NCBI GenBank assembly: GCA_000436795.1
Contig: HF993193.1
Span: forward strand, 1-44,381
Length of the DNA: 44,381 nucleotides
Direction of reading: 5' to 3'
From: Bacteroides sp. CAG:1076
GTDB lineage: Bacteria > Bacteroidota > Bacteroidia > Bacteroidales > Bacteroidaceae
A program made the position numbers and the translations under genes. This document shows positions 24,854 through 33,104 of this stretch, one piece after another (within the stretch, counting starts at the first letter, position 1; every line of letters starts with the position of its first letter). The notes beneath the pieces were generated by a model. The model was given only the letters and a program-made list of their open reading frames with translations. It did not search any database and had not been told where the DNA came from.

Positions 24854-26410
24854 TTATTTTCCGTCAGGGAATGGAATAACTTCGCCGGTAGCTTTCAACG
24901 ACGGTCTTTGTGCATCCCTTTCTCTTAAATAATCAGACAGTTCGGCAGCCAGCTCTTTCACCTTGTCCGGCATAGCCTGTGCCAGGTCATGCTGTTCGCC
25001 TATATCCTCCTTTACATTATAAAGCCGGAGCTGACGTGTTTCCCATGTATAAATAAGATGATAATCTCCTTTTAAAATGGCAGAGTAAGCACCATATCCT
25101 TCTTCCAAGTTCTGCGATTCACCCCACAAGTTTGGGAAATGCCATATCAGCACACGGTCTTTTCTCGTTTCCGGATGCTTCAAAACGTCGGTAAAGCTGA
25201 CGCCGTCTACCACCTGATGAGTTTTATATTTCTTCACTCCTGCCATCTCGAGTATCGTAGGATAAAAGTCTTCAATAATAACCCGCTGATCACATTCCGT
25301 ATCGGGCTTGGTCACTCCCGGCCAGTAAACCATCATCGGCTCCCGAACTCCTCCCATAAATGCAGAACCTTTTCCTCCACGGGCCGGATAGTTTTGGTCG
25401 CGATTGGCAACTCCCTGACGCACGTTACTTAAACCTTGTCCTCCATTATCCGACATGAAAAGCAGAATCGTATTTTTGGCAACCTCCGGATTTCTCTGCA
25501 GATAATCGAGAATATCTCCCAAACTTTTATCCATTCCTTCTACCAAAGCGGCATACTTGGCTTCATTCTCATTCAATCCGGTCTTCAACTGCTCATCGTA
25601 TTTTCCCCGATACTTGTCGCTGAAACGCTTATCATCATCGTAAGGCGTATGAACGGCATAGTGCGACATATACAAATAAAAAGGCTTGTTCATCTTTACA
25701 GCCTTTTCCATTTCTGTCAATGCCTCCCGCGTCAACGCTTCTGTTATAAAGATGTCCTGTCCGTAATACTTTTCCAGTCCCTGTACGGCAAAGCGGGAAC
25801 CTTCGCCAAAGTTCTTTATTCCCAGATAACTTCCCGGAGCACCGTTGGCCCCTCCAGCTATATTTACATCGAACCCCATGTTAATCGGATTAGCTCCCGG
25901 CGTAGTTCTTGCACCAAAATGAGCCTTTCCACAATGAATGGTCCAATAACCATTTTCCCTAAGAATTTGCGGAAGTGACGTGATAGCTGTAGAATTGTTT
26001 ATCTTGCCTTCTGTAGAATCGGGCTGAATGCCATTATAATTCCATTCAGGAAGAGTTATCATGTCACTGGGTTCGTCGGTCTTTTCATTTAATTCCAGTG
26101 TCCAGTTCGTCACTCTGTGCCTTGAAGCATTCATACCAGACATCAGACTGCACCGTGTGGGAGAAGAAACAGCACAAGCATATGCTTCGGTAAAGCGAAC
26201 TCCCATCTGCGCCATCCGCTCCATGTTAGGCGTAACAAATCGTTTGTTGAGCGGTGTCAGTTCATCATTATAAAAAGGAACAGACGTATCTTGCCAACCC
26301 ATATCATCGACCAGAAACATAATAATATTAGGATGAGCTGTCGTTTGTGACCACACAGATACAGAAGCTATAGCACTGCATGCGACTAATGAGGCAATGT
26401 GTTTTTGCAT
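24854..26410 (-). CDS. S1-family sulfatase, Ser-type, exported
   Basis: It removes sulfate esters, most likely from host or dietary glycans. The 518-aa product begins with a signal peptide. The metal-binding V-D-D-M-G-W (Asp35, Asp36) and the maturation motif S82-S-P84-T-R86-C-S-L-M-S-G are intact. Position one of the motif is Ser rather than Cys, so formylglycine must be made by an anaerobic radical-SAM maturase (anSME), which is not in this window. G-K-A-H-F-G and S-D-N-G-G-Q are the other active-site blocks. The exact subfamily and substrate cannot be told by eye. It is a single gene with its own promoter (26445-26475), not part of a SusC/SusD locus here. Confidence 0.92.
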   Translation of the reverse strand: MQKHIASLVACSAIASVSVWSQTTAHPNIIMFLVDDMGWQDTSVPFYNDELTPLNKRFVTPNMERMAQMGVRFTEAYACAVSSPTRCSLMSGMNASRHRVTNWTLELNEKTDEPSDMITLPEWNYNGIQPDSTEGKINNSTAITSLPQILRENGYWTIHCGKAHFGARTTPGANPINMGFDVNIAGGANGAPGSYLGIKNFGEGSRFAVQGLEKYYGQDIFITEALTREALTEMEKAVKMNKPFYLYMSHYAVHTPYDDDKRFSDKYRGKYDEQLKTGLNENEAKYAALVEGMDKSLGDILDYLQRNPEVAKNTILLFMSDNGGQGLSNVRQGVANRDQNYPARGGKGSAFMGGVREPMMVYWPGVTKPDTECDQRVIIEDFYPTILEMAGVKKYKTHQVVDGVSFTDVLKHPETRKDRVLIWHFPNLWGESQNLEEGYGAYSAILKGDYHLIYTWETRQLRLYNVKEDIGEQHDLAQAMPDKVKELAAELSDYLRERDAQRPSLKATGEVIPFPDGK

Positions 26411-26444
26411 AAGGATAACATTTTATAATTAATTCTTTTAAAGA

Positions 26445-26475
26445 CAAAAGTAAGTATTATAAAATAAAAAGCATA
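26445..26475 (-). promoter_or_regulatory. promoter of the sulfatase gene
   Basis: On the minus strand TATG (26475-26472), 19 nt, TACTTTTG (26452-26445): full -7 and 3 of 4 bases at -33. Leader of about 30 nt. Confidence 0.6.
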
Positions 26476-26611
26476 CAGACCATCAGTTTTTTAAATATTC
26501 TTATAAACTTAATCTTCACTTATCAATACAAACTCTTTACCACCACCATCGGATTGCAGCTGCATCCGCAAAGATATTGCTGATACAAAATCAGGTTCGG
26601 AAGCAAACGGA

Positions 26612-26650
26612 CATAAAATAATCCGATAAGGTTTATCCCCTTACCGGATT
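26612..26650 (-). terminator. terminator of coaW, overlapping its 3' end
   Basis: A 12-bp stem AATCCGGTAAGG/CCTTATCGGATT on the minus strand (26650-26639 with 26631-26620) followed by ATTTTATG. The wobble pair is G-U only in minus-strand RNA. The stop codon of coaW lies in the loop. Confidence 0.7.
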
Positions 26651-27472
26651 TGTTTCTATCTTTTTAATATAAGCCAGAGCTGCTCCTATAGCAGTCTGAT
26701 ATTCTGCATTATCAGGAATGATAAAACGGACATCGTACATTTGTCCAATCGTATCGAAAACCGGACGGCACTGAGGCAATTGAGTCAGATTTCCGATCAG
26801 AACAAAATTACGAATCTCTGTTTCCAGAGCAGACAAAACGGCCGCCTGACCAATAGATTGCAATACCATGTGAATTAAGCCTAATGCCAAATCTTCGGGT
26901 GAGGCATTGTTATCCAGCTTCCCTAACAAGGATGCTGTTGCATCCAACGGAAGTCCGGGCAGTGACGTGCGACAAATATCCTGTATCTGCAAATCCACAT
27001 TTTTCAGTTCACCTCTTCCTGCCAGTTCTGATACCCATAATATATCTTGTGTATGGAGCAGCAAACGAGACAAGCCTATCAGCGTTCCTCCTCCGATGCC
27101 AATTCCCCCCACGTGGCGGATTGTCTCATTCTCAACCCGGACAAACGAAGTTCCGGTTCCCATACTTACAACCATCAACTTATCCAATCCAGTAGCATAT
27201 TGTGCACTGAGTCCATTCGCAATAAATTCATCTGTGCGGGCTGTAGGCAAACCATACAAAGGTTGTTGTATATATGAGCTGCCAACTCCCGTTAACATGA
27301 CCTGCTCCACATCCGAAAGCTGAATAGAATGATCGTATATATATTTTCCAAAAGCGCCAAACAGCGAAGTAACAGGATCTGCTGCGGTTACAAACATCGG
27401 ATGACAAATACATCCTTTCTCCATTCCTACAATTTTAGTGGTACTTCCACCTACATCTATTCCTATAATCAT
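26633..27472 (-). CDS. coaW: type II pantothenate kinase
   Basis: First step of coenzyme A synthesis: ATP-dependent phosphorylation of pantothenate. The 279-aa protein has the ASKHA fold: I-I-G-I-D-V-G-G-S-T-T-K at the start (phosphate 1 loop), a middle V-S-M-G-T-G-T-S-F-V segment and G-G-I-G-I-G-G-G-T-L-I-G-L (phosphate 2 and hinge), and a late V-L-I-G-N-L. This pattern is that of the eukaryote-like/staphylococcal type II enzymes, not CoaA or CoaX. It is a single gene ending in its own terminator. Confidence 0.9.
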   Translation of the reverse strand: MIIGIDVGGSTTKIVGMEKGCICHPMFVTAADPVTSLFGAFGKYIYDHSIQLSDVEQVMLTGVGSSYIQQPLYGLPTARTDEFIANGLSAQYATGLDKLMVVSMGTGTSFVRVENETIRHVGGIGIGGGTLIGLSRLLLHTQDILWVSELAGRGELKNVDLQIQDICRTSLPGLPLDATASLLGKLDNNASPEDLALGLIHMVLQSIGQAAVLSALETEIRNFVLIGNLTQLPQCRPVFDTIGQMYDVRFIIPDNAEYQTAIGAALAYIKKIETNPVRG

Positions 27473-27856
27473 ACCATCAAATTCATGTTATCTAAATATG
27501 GGTGCAAGTCTACAAACTTTTTTTCGTGAAAGAAAATATCCCAGACTTATTTTTACTAAAGATTCAATTGAATTTATACAGAATAAGCCTTCTATTTACA
27601 TGACTTTTTCATTATTCCTCCTTATGCTGGCACTACAGAATCGTTAAAGACATTATTTGGAACAATGAACACCACAAGAATCTAAAACATTCCGAAACAA
27701 TGTATGCAGACTGATATATCATCTAAAAAAAGTGATGGCTATCTCACAAACTAAATGTCCCCCATACCCTGATAAAGGGCCGTACGGCTACGACCAGATC
27801 CCGTAGCTGTACAACTTAGCATTACCGTAATTTTTCTCCAGCCAAATCAGATGAAT
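27473..27856. other. intergenic stretch with two adjacent hairpins
   Basis: 384 bp without a credible gene. At 27782-27812 is an 11-bp stem GTACGGCTACG/CGTAGCTGTAC whose one wobble pairs only in plus-strand RNA; just before it CCCT-gataa-AGGG forms a second small stem, and TTACCGTAATTTTT follows. No promoter for it was found. Confidence 0.45.
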
Positions 27857-28732
27857 TTATTTTTTCAGCCTGATCTTTTCATGATAGAAATAGTTAACTA
27901 TAACAGGTTTCCCCTTTAAAGAACGTCCGTATGGCAAATCATTTATGCGATAAGGATAACTCCCCGCTTGAGCAAATGAAGAGATTTCCTGCTCTAAAGC
28001 CTGCCAGTAATCTTGCCTTTTCTTGTTATATATTTCATCGTACAAGGTTTCAAGTTCCGGATGTTTTTCCCGTATATAATCCATGATCTCTCTCTTAAAT
28101 TGTCCACGAAGATTCAGATTTTCCAGCCATATCAAATCTGCGAAATCTTTTACCCGGTTAATGATAGCTTTCACATCCGTAATTTCCGGAAAAATCGGTG
28201 AAATAAAACATACGGTACGTATACCAGCATTATAGAACTGCTTCATGGCTTCAAGCCTGCGCTCAATGCTTACGGCACGATCCATATCACATCTGAACTG
28301 TTCATCAAGTGTGTTGACCGACCAAGATACCGTCACTTTCGGGAAATCTTTCAGTAAATCAAGATCACGCAAAACCAAATCTGACTTGGTACAGATCATG
28401 ATTTCAGCATTAGTGCCTCTTAATTCTTCCAGCAGTTTACGGGTTCTGCAAAACTCTTCTTCATACGGATTGTATCCGTCTGTTACAGAACCTATAACAA
28501 TTCGTTGCCCGTCGAACTTGTGCGGATTGTCAATCGGTTTCCAATGTTTAACATCAAGAAACGTACCCCAAGGCTCTGTATGTCCCGTAAAGCGTTTCAT
28601 GAATGAAGCATAACAGTACTTGCAGGCATGCGGGCAACCCACGTAAGGATTGACCGAAAAACCACCTACGGGCAATGATGACTTGGTCATGACATTCTGC
28701 ACATCTATTTCTCTGATTATTTCCTTTTCCAT
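27857..28732 (-). CDS. radical SAM protein, spore-photoproduct-lyase-like
   Basis: The start at 28732 gives a 291-aa protein (M-E-K-E-I-I-R-E); a longer ORF to 28861 adds 43 residues that merely run through the upstream gene in another frame. A CX3CX2C cluster (Cys33, Cys37, Cys40) in V-G-C-P-H-A-C-K-Y-C-Y is the radical SAM 4Fe-4S site. S-V-T-D-G-Y-N-P-Y-E, C-T-K-S-D-L-V-L-R-D and V-S-W-S-V-N-T-L-D resemble the SplB-like family of gut anaerobes, so DNA photolesion repair is one option, though many members have unknown substrates. It overlaps the DUF5131 gene by 16 bp and is last in a three-gene unit. Confidence 0.85.
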   Translation of the reverse strand: MEKEIIREIDVQNVMTKSSLPVGGFSVNPYVGCPHACKYCYASFMKRFTGHTEPWGTFLDVKHWKPIDNPHKFDGQRIVIGSVTDGYNPYEEEFCRTRKLLEELRGTNAEIMICTKSDLVLRDLDLLKDFPKVTVSWSVNTLDEQFRCDMDRAVSIERRLEAMKQFYNAGIRTVCFISPIFPEITDVKAIINRVKDFADLIWLENLNLRGQFKREIMDYIREKHPELETLYDEIYNKKRQDYWQALEQEISSFAQAGSYPYRINDLPYGRSLKGKPVIVNYFYHEKIRLKK

Positions 28733-29394
28733 ATTTTTTCTATAAATTGTTCTGGTAGTTCCTGAATCATTCGTTCTTCTCCCATGATAGGCAGAAGATC
28801 TTCTTTCATAAAAACCGGAATGTGATTTCTTTTCGCCTGTTCCACAATATGAAGTACCCATTCAGGTTTGGCATCCACTCTCCCTTTTCTTTTACCAGTT
28901 TCTGTTCCAATAACAATCCATTCGTAACCTTCCAGATCTATTTCACCCACATCCTCGAAGAGAGGTTCAAAAGTGGCATGATAATGTTTGGAGCGAACGT
29001 GGTCTTTTAATGCCTTCAACCGTTTCTCCTCGGAAGCTCTGGTCACAGTAACTCCCATCCATACGTTTTCATCGTCTGTTTGAAAGTTAATTCGTTCAGG
29101 ACGCTTCGTCAGAAAGATATATGCATGCTGTGGATTCATGGCTATACGTTTGAATATTTCTTCTCTCCAAGTTGTTTCCCAATCGGAGAAATCACTCATA
29201 CCGGTAAGTAGCCAAACGTGTGATTCAGGATTGTCCATCAGATGCAATTTTCGGCTCATATATTGAGGAACAGAGAAGTCGTCAGTCATGTGAAACCGCT
29301 TGCAGTTATTTCTTGCATAACAATAGTTGCATCCAATGGTACAACCTATCACAAGATTCATGTTTTTTATAAGGGATTTTATGCAGACACTCAT
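28717..29394 (-). CDS. DUF5131 (phage Gp37/Gp68-like) iron-sulfur protein
   Basis: The 225-aa product has a CX3CX2C motif (Cys18, Cys22, Cys25) in I-G-C-T-I-G-C-N-Y-C-Y-A-R and the family blocks W-L-L-T-G-M-S-D-F, I-F-L-T-K-R-P-E-R, V-W-M-G-V-T-V and I-V-I-G-T-E-T-G-K-R. The family is widespread in phages and bacteria and looks like a reduced radical SAM enzyme; its reaction is unknown. The ATG at 29394 overlaps the preceding stop as ATGA, so translation is coupled; an internal ATG at 29361 is an alternative. Confidence 0.8.
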   Translation of the reverse strand: MSVCIKSLIKNMNLVIGCTIGCNYCYARNNCKRFHMTDDFSVPQYMSRKLHLMDNPESHVWLLTGMSDFSDWETTWREEIFKRIAMNPQHAYIFLTKRPERINFQTDDENVWMGVTVTRASEEKRLKALKDHVRSKHYHATFEPLFEDVGEIDLEGYEWIVIGTETGKRKGRVDAKPEWVLHIVEQAKRNHIPVFMKEDLLPIMGEERMIQELPEQFIEKIWKRK

Positions 29395-30166
29395 AATACA
29401 ATTGTTTCTCCATCTTCAGGAATAATCAAGCGGTTCATATCTATTCCGTGATGTATGGCTTCGTTACGCAGAATTGCCCGTGTAGTCTGCCCATGATCGG
29501 TAGCTTCCATGTGGACGGCTATTAGTTTGATGTGTGTGGGAAGTTCATCAAGCATTGTCATAACTTCTTGCTCGTCGGGAATAATGGAACCTTCTGTCCG
29601 AGAAAATTCAGGGAATATGGCGCCTCCACTATTCACTATGATGTAATCGGGAAAAATTGTTCAATGGCCTGACGGATACACTCCTCCCACTTGCAATCAC
29701 TCATTATATAAATAGTAGGGAAACCATGCGCGGTAAGTACATAGCCAGATACCGGGCCCATCATTTCTCCAATCTGTCCGAATCCATGGTGTCCTTGGAT
29801 ACGATGAATGGTTAAAACTCCAATCGTTTTGTCTGTTTCAATACTCTCTACATTTGTAAAACCATCCTGCATAATGTTTCCTTTATCCTGCGGTTGTGTC
29901 AGAAACAAGATATCCTGCGGTAAATGCTGTTTCACTGTCGGATCATAATGGTCAATATGGTTATGTGTCAGCAACACCATATCCACACCATTCGTAATCT
30001 CATTCATCGGCATCGTAAGGTGTACTCTTGGTGTCTTATACACACCGAGAGCTGACTGCAAGGTACCTTTTTCGGCAAGCATGGGGTCAAGAAGAATCTC
30101 TTTCCCAGCATAACGGATTCTCAATGTAGCATTGCGGATCAATCGAATTGTAACTTTTTCTTCCAT
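29391..30166 (-). pseudogene. metallo-beta-lactamase-fold hydrolase (UlaG-like), frameshifted
   Basis: Two ORFs, 29636-30166 and 29391-29636, together form one protein of about 258 aa. The first has the metal motif L-T-H-N-H-I-D-H (His68, His70, Asp72, His73) and H-H-G-F-G; the second has N-S-G-G-A and H-M-E-A-T-D-H. At 29652-29656 a run of five A (five T on the coding strand) needs one more base to read through as E-Q-F-F-P-D-Y-I-I-V-N-S-G-G. A real mutation, a slippage-prone switch or a sequencing error would all look like this. It heads a three-gene unit with the two CX3CX2C proteins. Confidence 0.8.
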
Positions 30167-30268
30167 ATAATTTGTTGTATTAATCTCAGTCGCAAAGTTC
30201 GGTAAAACAAATCGGATGAATTATGCCTTAAAAACTGGAATATATGCCATTTTGATAAATGGAAATAG

Positions 30269-30276
30269 TATATTTG
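30269..30276 (+). promoter_or_regulatory. probable -7 box of the araC-type gene
   Basis: TATATTTG fits the consensus 16 nt before the ATG. A TTTG lies only 14 nt upstream, so spacing is not standard. Confidence 0.4.
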
Positions 30277-30292
30277 CTCAAAAACGAAATCT

Positions 30293-31192
30293 ATGGATAA
30301 AATCGTCAATCCTGAACGTTTAGTCAGCGTTCCTTTTAGCAAGACACGTTGTGGCGTGGATTTTTATATCAACTCAGGTCACAGTAACGATATATGTGGT
30401 GTCCTGACAGAAAATCGGGTGTTTAAAACAGACTTTTTTAGCTTTTATTTTTTTCGTAAGGCCAATGGGTATCTGCTACTGAATTTCCGAAAATTTGAAT
30501 TGCATGCCAATATGGTACTACTCCTCTCACCGCATCAGCAGCAGGAATGGCATGTGGATGAAGCAGCACTGGATTACTCTTTTCTCATATTCCGCGAAGA
30601 TTTTATGCGTACATTCATAGCGGACAAGTTTTTTGTGTATCGCTTGTTGTATTATTATCAGACCGACACTCCTCCCTATCTGTTTGCTTCGCCGGAAAGC
30701 ATGGCGGAATATATTCGTCTTTTAGGAATCATAAAGCAGGAGCTTCTACATCCTGTTTCCGATACTTATAATCTCATTGTATCTGTACTTTACTATTTAT
30801 TAGTAATTATCAACCGGGCATATGCTGCCACTTACCGGTTACCGATTGACATTCCTAAAAACAATTATGCATTCCAGTTTAAAGACTTGCTGGAAAAGAA
30901 TATCCGTACGAAGCAGCGGGTACAGGAATATGCGGATATGCTTCGTGTGAGCCGTATTACGTTAAACAGTTCCGTGATGAGTCAATTCGGCGTATCAGAC
31001 AATCATCTGCTCAAGCAACGTCTATTGGAAGAATTGAAAAATGAGTTACTATTTTCTAACCGCAATGTGAATCAGCTGGCCGAAGAATTTCATTTCTCCG
31101 ATCCTAGTCATCTGATGCGTTTCTTTAAACGTGAAACGGGAAAGACTTTTATGCAATATTTACGCGACTACCAAAATGGAATATACGAATGA
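30293..31192 (+). CDS. AraC-family transcriptional regulator
   Basis: The 299-aa product has an N-terminal cupin-like sensing region (residues to about 170) and a C-terminal double helix-turn-helix, ending N-Q-L-A-E-E-F-H-F-S-D-P-S-H-L-M-R-F-F-K-R and E-T-G-K-T-F-M-Q-Y-L-R-D-Y, the classical second HTH and AraC signature. It is divergent from the metallo-beta-lactamase/DUF5131/radical SAM unit, with a 126-bp shared upstream region, so that unit is the likely target. Confidence 0.9.
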   Translation: MDKIVNPERLVSVPFSKTRCGVDFYINSGHSNDICGVLTENRVFKTDFFSFYFFRKANGYLLLNFRKFELHANMVLLLSPHQQQEWHVDEAALDYSFLIFREDFMRTFIADKFFVYRLLYYYQTDTPPYLFASPESMAEYIRLLGIIKQELLHPVSDTYNLIVSVLYYLLVIINRAYAATYRLPIDIPKNNYAFQFKDLLEKNIRTKQRVQEYADMLRVSRITLNSSVMSQFGVSDNHLLKQRLLEELKNELLFSNRNVNQLAEEFHFSDPSHLMRFFKRETGKTFMQYLRDYQNGIYE

Positions 31193-31382
31193 AAACTAAC
31201 AGATTGGAAAGCTTACAGATTGGTCATTCCCATACCAAAGATGGAGATTTTAAAATTAAATGTGAAGTTATAAACGATAAAATGTAGAAGTTTCATTTTC
31301 ACATCGTCATCCTTTTCAATCTTACCATAATTGCCCTTGGTGATCTGATAACGCTTCTGAATTATGTAAGATACAGAAGGGG
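31193..31382. other. gap between the araC-type gene and the ars operon end
   Basis: Convergent genes end here. On the minus strand an open frame runs on past the ArsC-like gene to 31213 (K-R-Y-Q-I-T-K-G-N-Y-G-K-I-E-K), which may be a decayed coding remnant. No clear terminator hairpin was seen. Confidence 0.3.
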
Positions 31383-31715
31383 TTAGTCTGTGGTTCCCAA
31401 ATATTGTTCGTAGAAACTCAGAACTAACAGCTTCAGGGTTGAATACAAATTGACGCTGCATTCTCCTTTACATGATTCTGTTACGGTACATGATTTTACC
31501 TGCAAAATAACACTGTAACCGTCTAAACAGTCTAAATCACCTGTTCGATTGCGATAGAAGGATATGTACAGAACATAGTCCCAACATTTCTGTTCTGCTT
31601 CCGTCAGATCTATGTCGTTTTCTGTATATACTTCCAAATTGTTTCCAAGATTCCGAAGTATGTCCGCAGCTATATCAGCCATATTTTCCTTGTCGGAAAT
31701 AATAAAAATCTTCAT
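31383..31715 (-). CDS. ArsC-like protein without the P-loop cysteine
   Basis: The 110-aa product starts M-K-I-F-I-I-S-D-K-E-N-M-A and continues to L-E-V-Y at residues 27-30, exactly where ArsC (32141-32596) has M-K-V-L-I-L-C-T-G-N-S-C-R and L-E-V-Y at 28-31. The CX5R phosphatase loop is replaced, so arsenate reduction by that route is not possible. C-W-D-Y-V matches E-W-D-Y-V of ArsC, but the part between is about 27 residues shorter. A late Cys group (C-T-V-T-E-S-C-K-G-E-C) replaces the ArsC redox pair. It is the last gene of the ars operon, behind a hairpin. Common descent with ArsC is inference; a binding or regulatory role is one option. Confidence 0.6.
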   Translation of the reverse strand: MKIFIISDKENMADIAADILRNLGNNLEVYTENDIDLTEAEQKCWDYVLYISFYRNRTGDLDCLDGYSVILQVKSCTVTESCKGECSVNLYSTLKLLVLSFYEQYLGTTD

Positions 31716-31743
31716 ATCATGTGTCTTTAATATTATTAAAGCA

Positions 31744-31781
31744 ACATCCGACAGTCAGCATATACGCCAACGGCCGGATGT
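31744..31781. terminator. hairpin between ferredoxin and ArsC-like genes
   Basis: Arms ACATCCG (31744-31750) and CGGATGT (31775-31781) with a 24-nt loop. On the minus strand TTGCTTTAAT follows, on the plus strand CTTTCTTTTTT. It may reduce read-through into the last gene. Confidence 0.4.
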
Positions 31782-31806
31782 CTTTCTTTTTTCCGGCAGC
31801 AACGTC

Positions 31807-32043
31807 TTAGTCACTACAACCGCAACTGCATTTGATGTGTTCCTTATATTCACCCGAATAGATAATTGCACCTTCCGGGCATAAGTTTCCGCAACCATGA
31901 CACCCGTCAATACATCCTTCACGGTACACAACCACCGGACGGCCGTTCTCAACATCATAAACGCCATGCTCGCATTTGTTGTAGCAGGCAAGGCAGCCGA
32001 TACATTTATCCTCATCAATAAGAGGAAACCATTCTTTACTCAT
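31807..32043 (-). CDS. 2[4Fe-4S] ferredoxin with Cys-rich tail
   Basis: The 78-aa protein has eight cluster cysteines: 14, 17, 20, 24 (C-I-G-C-L-A-C-Y-N-K-C) and 44, 48, 51, 55 (C-I-D-G-C-H-G-C-G-N-L-C-P). A further tail K-C-S-C-G-C-S-D adds Cys72, 74 and 76, more than two clusters need. The tail resembles the end of the neighbouring ArsC (K-C-S-C-G-G-N-C). In this operon it could supply electrons for a reductase step, but the partner is not evident. Confidence 0.85.
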   Translation of the reverse strand: MSKEWFPLIDEDKCIGCLACYNKCEHGVYDVENGRPVVVYREGCIDGCHGCGNLCPEGAIIYSGEYKEHIKCSCGCSD

Positions 32044-32140
32044 ATAACCCGATTTTTCTAATTATTCGATTAAAACTTTATCTTGTCCGAAGTCACTCAA
32101 AAAGAAACTATTCTTTTTTCTTTCTCCATATTCTTATTTC

Positions 32141-32596
32141 TTAGCAGTTACCGCCACAAGAGCACTTCGGCAGTTCTTCCTTTCTGATTTCTGTGATGTA
32201 GAAACAGGCAAAGGCATTTCTGATTTCGTCACGTACACGGCGGAACTCCGAATCGATGAACTCCGGCGTGCCTGTAGCATGTGAAGGATCGTCAAAGCCG
32301 ATGTGCATACGTTTACCAACCTTTCCTGTAAAGGCAGGACAGCTTTCATTGGCACCACCGCAAACGGTTATTACATAATCCCATTCCTGATCGAGATAAG
32401 TGTTTACGTGTGTAGGTACATGTGAGCTGATGTCTATTCCTGCTTCCTTCATCACTTCCACTGCCTTGGTATTTACCTGGGCTGCCGGTTCAGTACCCCC
32501 TGAATATACTTCTAATTTTTTGTCGAACGACTGTAAAAAGCCGTGAGCCATCTGGCTGCGGCAGCTGTTTCCTGTACAAAGAATCAATACTTTCAT
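32141..32596 (-). CDS. arsC: arsenate reductase, LMW-phosphatase type
   Basis: It reduces arsenate to arsenite by a cysteine relay regenerated by thioredoxin. The 151-aa product has the CX5R loop C7-T-G-N-S-C12-R13 and the redox pair Cys79 and Cys86 in V-C-G-G-A-N-E-S-C-P, equivalent to the Cys82/Cys89 pair of staphylococcal ArsC, plus D-P-S for the general acid. An extra C-terminal tail K-C-S-C-G-G-N-C is beyond the normal domain. Thioredoxin-like proteins are encoded upstream in the same operon. Confidence 0.92.
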   Translation of the reverse strand: MKVLILCTGNSCRSQMAHGFLQSFDKKLEVYSGGTEPAAQVNTKAVEVMKEAGIDISSHVPTHVNTYLDQEWDYVITVCGGANESCPAFTGKVGKRMHIGFDDPSHATGTPEFIDSEFRRVRDEIRNAFACFYITEIRKEELPKCSCGGNC

Positions 32597-32629
32597 TTAT
32601 TCTGTTTTTTATTGGTTTTACTTAAAATA

Positions 32630-33088
32630 TTACTTGAATACCTTTTTCAATTCGTCAGCCGGTATATATCCGACATGCCTGTATATTTCCTTTCCCTGCC
32701 TATCGAGAATGACCTGTGTCGGTATAGTCTGTATCTCAAAATAATCCGCCCAGTCTTTGTTCCATTTCTTTGAAAGGTTGATGAAACGTACATTTACCTT
32801 TCCTTCGAAATCTTTCCGGATGGTTTCCATTTCTTTTTCCATCTTCTTACAGGGCGCACATCCTATAGCTCCAAACTCCAGGAATGTATAACCGTATTCC
32901 GTTCCGTCTGACAATGGATAGGTGAAATAAAGCCGTATGCTGTCTGCTATATTGACTACAGGAACATTCTTTACTACCTGACCATTCTCCGTCATATCTG
33001 TTTCACAGACCTCTTCCCGATTCTTGCCACTATCAGGTTTACATCCGGCAACAAGCAGCATTGCTACGGACATCAACAAATATTTCAT
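32630..33088 (-). CDS. thioredoxin-fold lipoprotein
   Basis: From the ATG at 33088 (an ATG at 33100 is also possible) the product is 152 aa with a lipoprotein signal ending L-L-V-A-G-C (Cys16). The thioredoxin domain has G-C-A-P-C (Cys77, Cys80) and the cis-proline segment T-I-P-T-Q-V-I-L. It should act in the periplasm as a thiol reductant, perhaps fed by the CcdA-like ArsG protein of the same operon. Its start lies 4-16 bp after the porin stop. Confidence 0.85.
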   Translation of the reverse strand: MKYLLMSVAMLLVAGCKPDSGKNREEVCETDMTENGQVVKNVPVVNIADSIRLYFTYPLSDGTEYGYTFLEFGAIGCAPCKKMEKEMETIRKDFEGKVNVRFINLSKKWNKDWADYFEIQTIPTQVILDRQGKEIYRHVGYIPADELKKVFK

Positions 33089-33104
33089 AAGCGTTTCCAT
33101 TTTA

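Noticed and set aside
28733..28861. 43-residue extension of the radical SAM protein
   Set aside because: Out-of-frame reading of the DUF5131 gene; composition unlike the family N-terminus.
31213..31461. 82-aa minus-strand ORF at the end of the ars operon
   Set aside because: Its first half overlaps the ArsC-like gene in another frame; the rest is noted only as a possible remnant.
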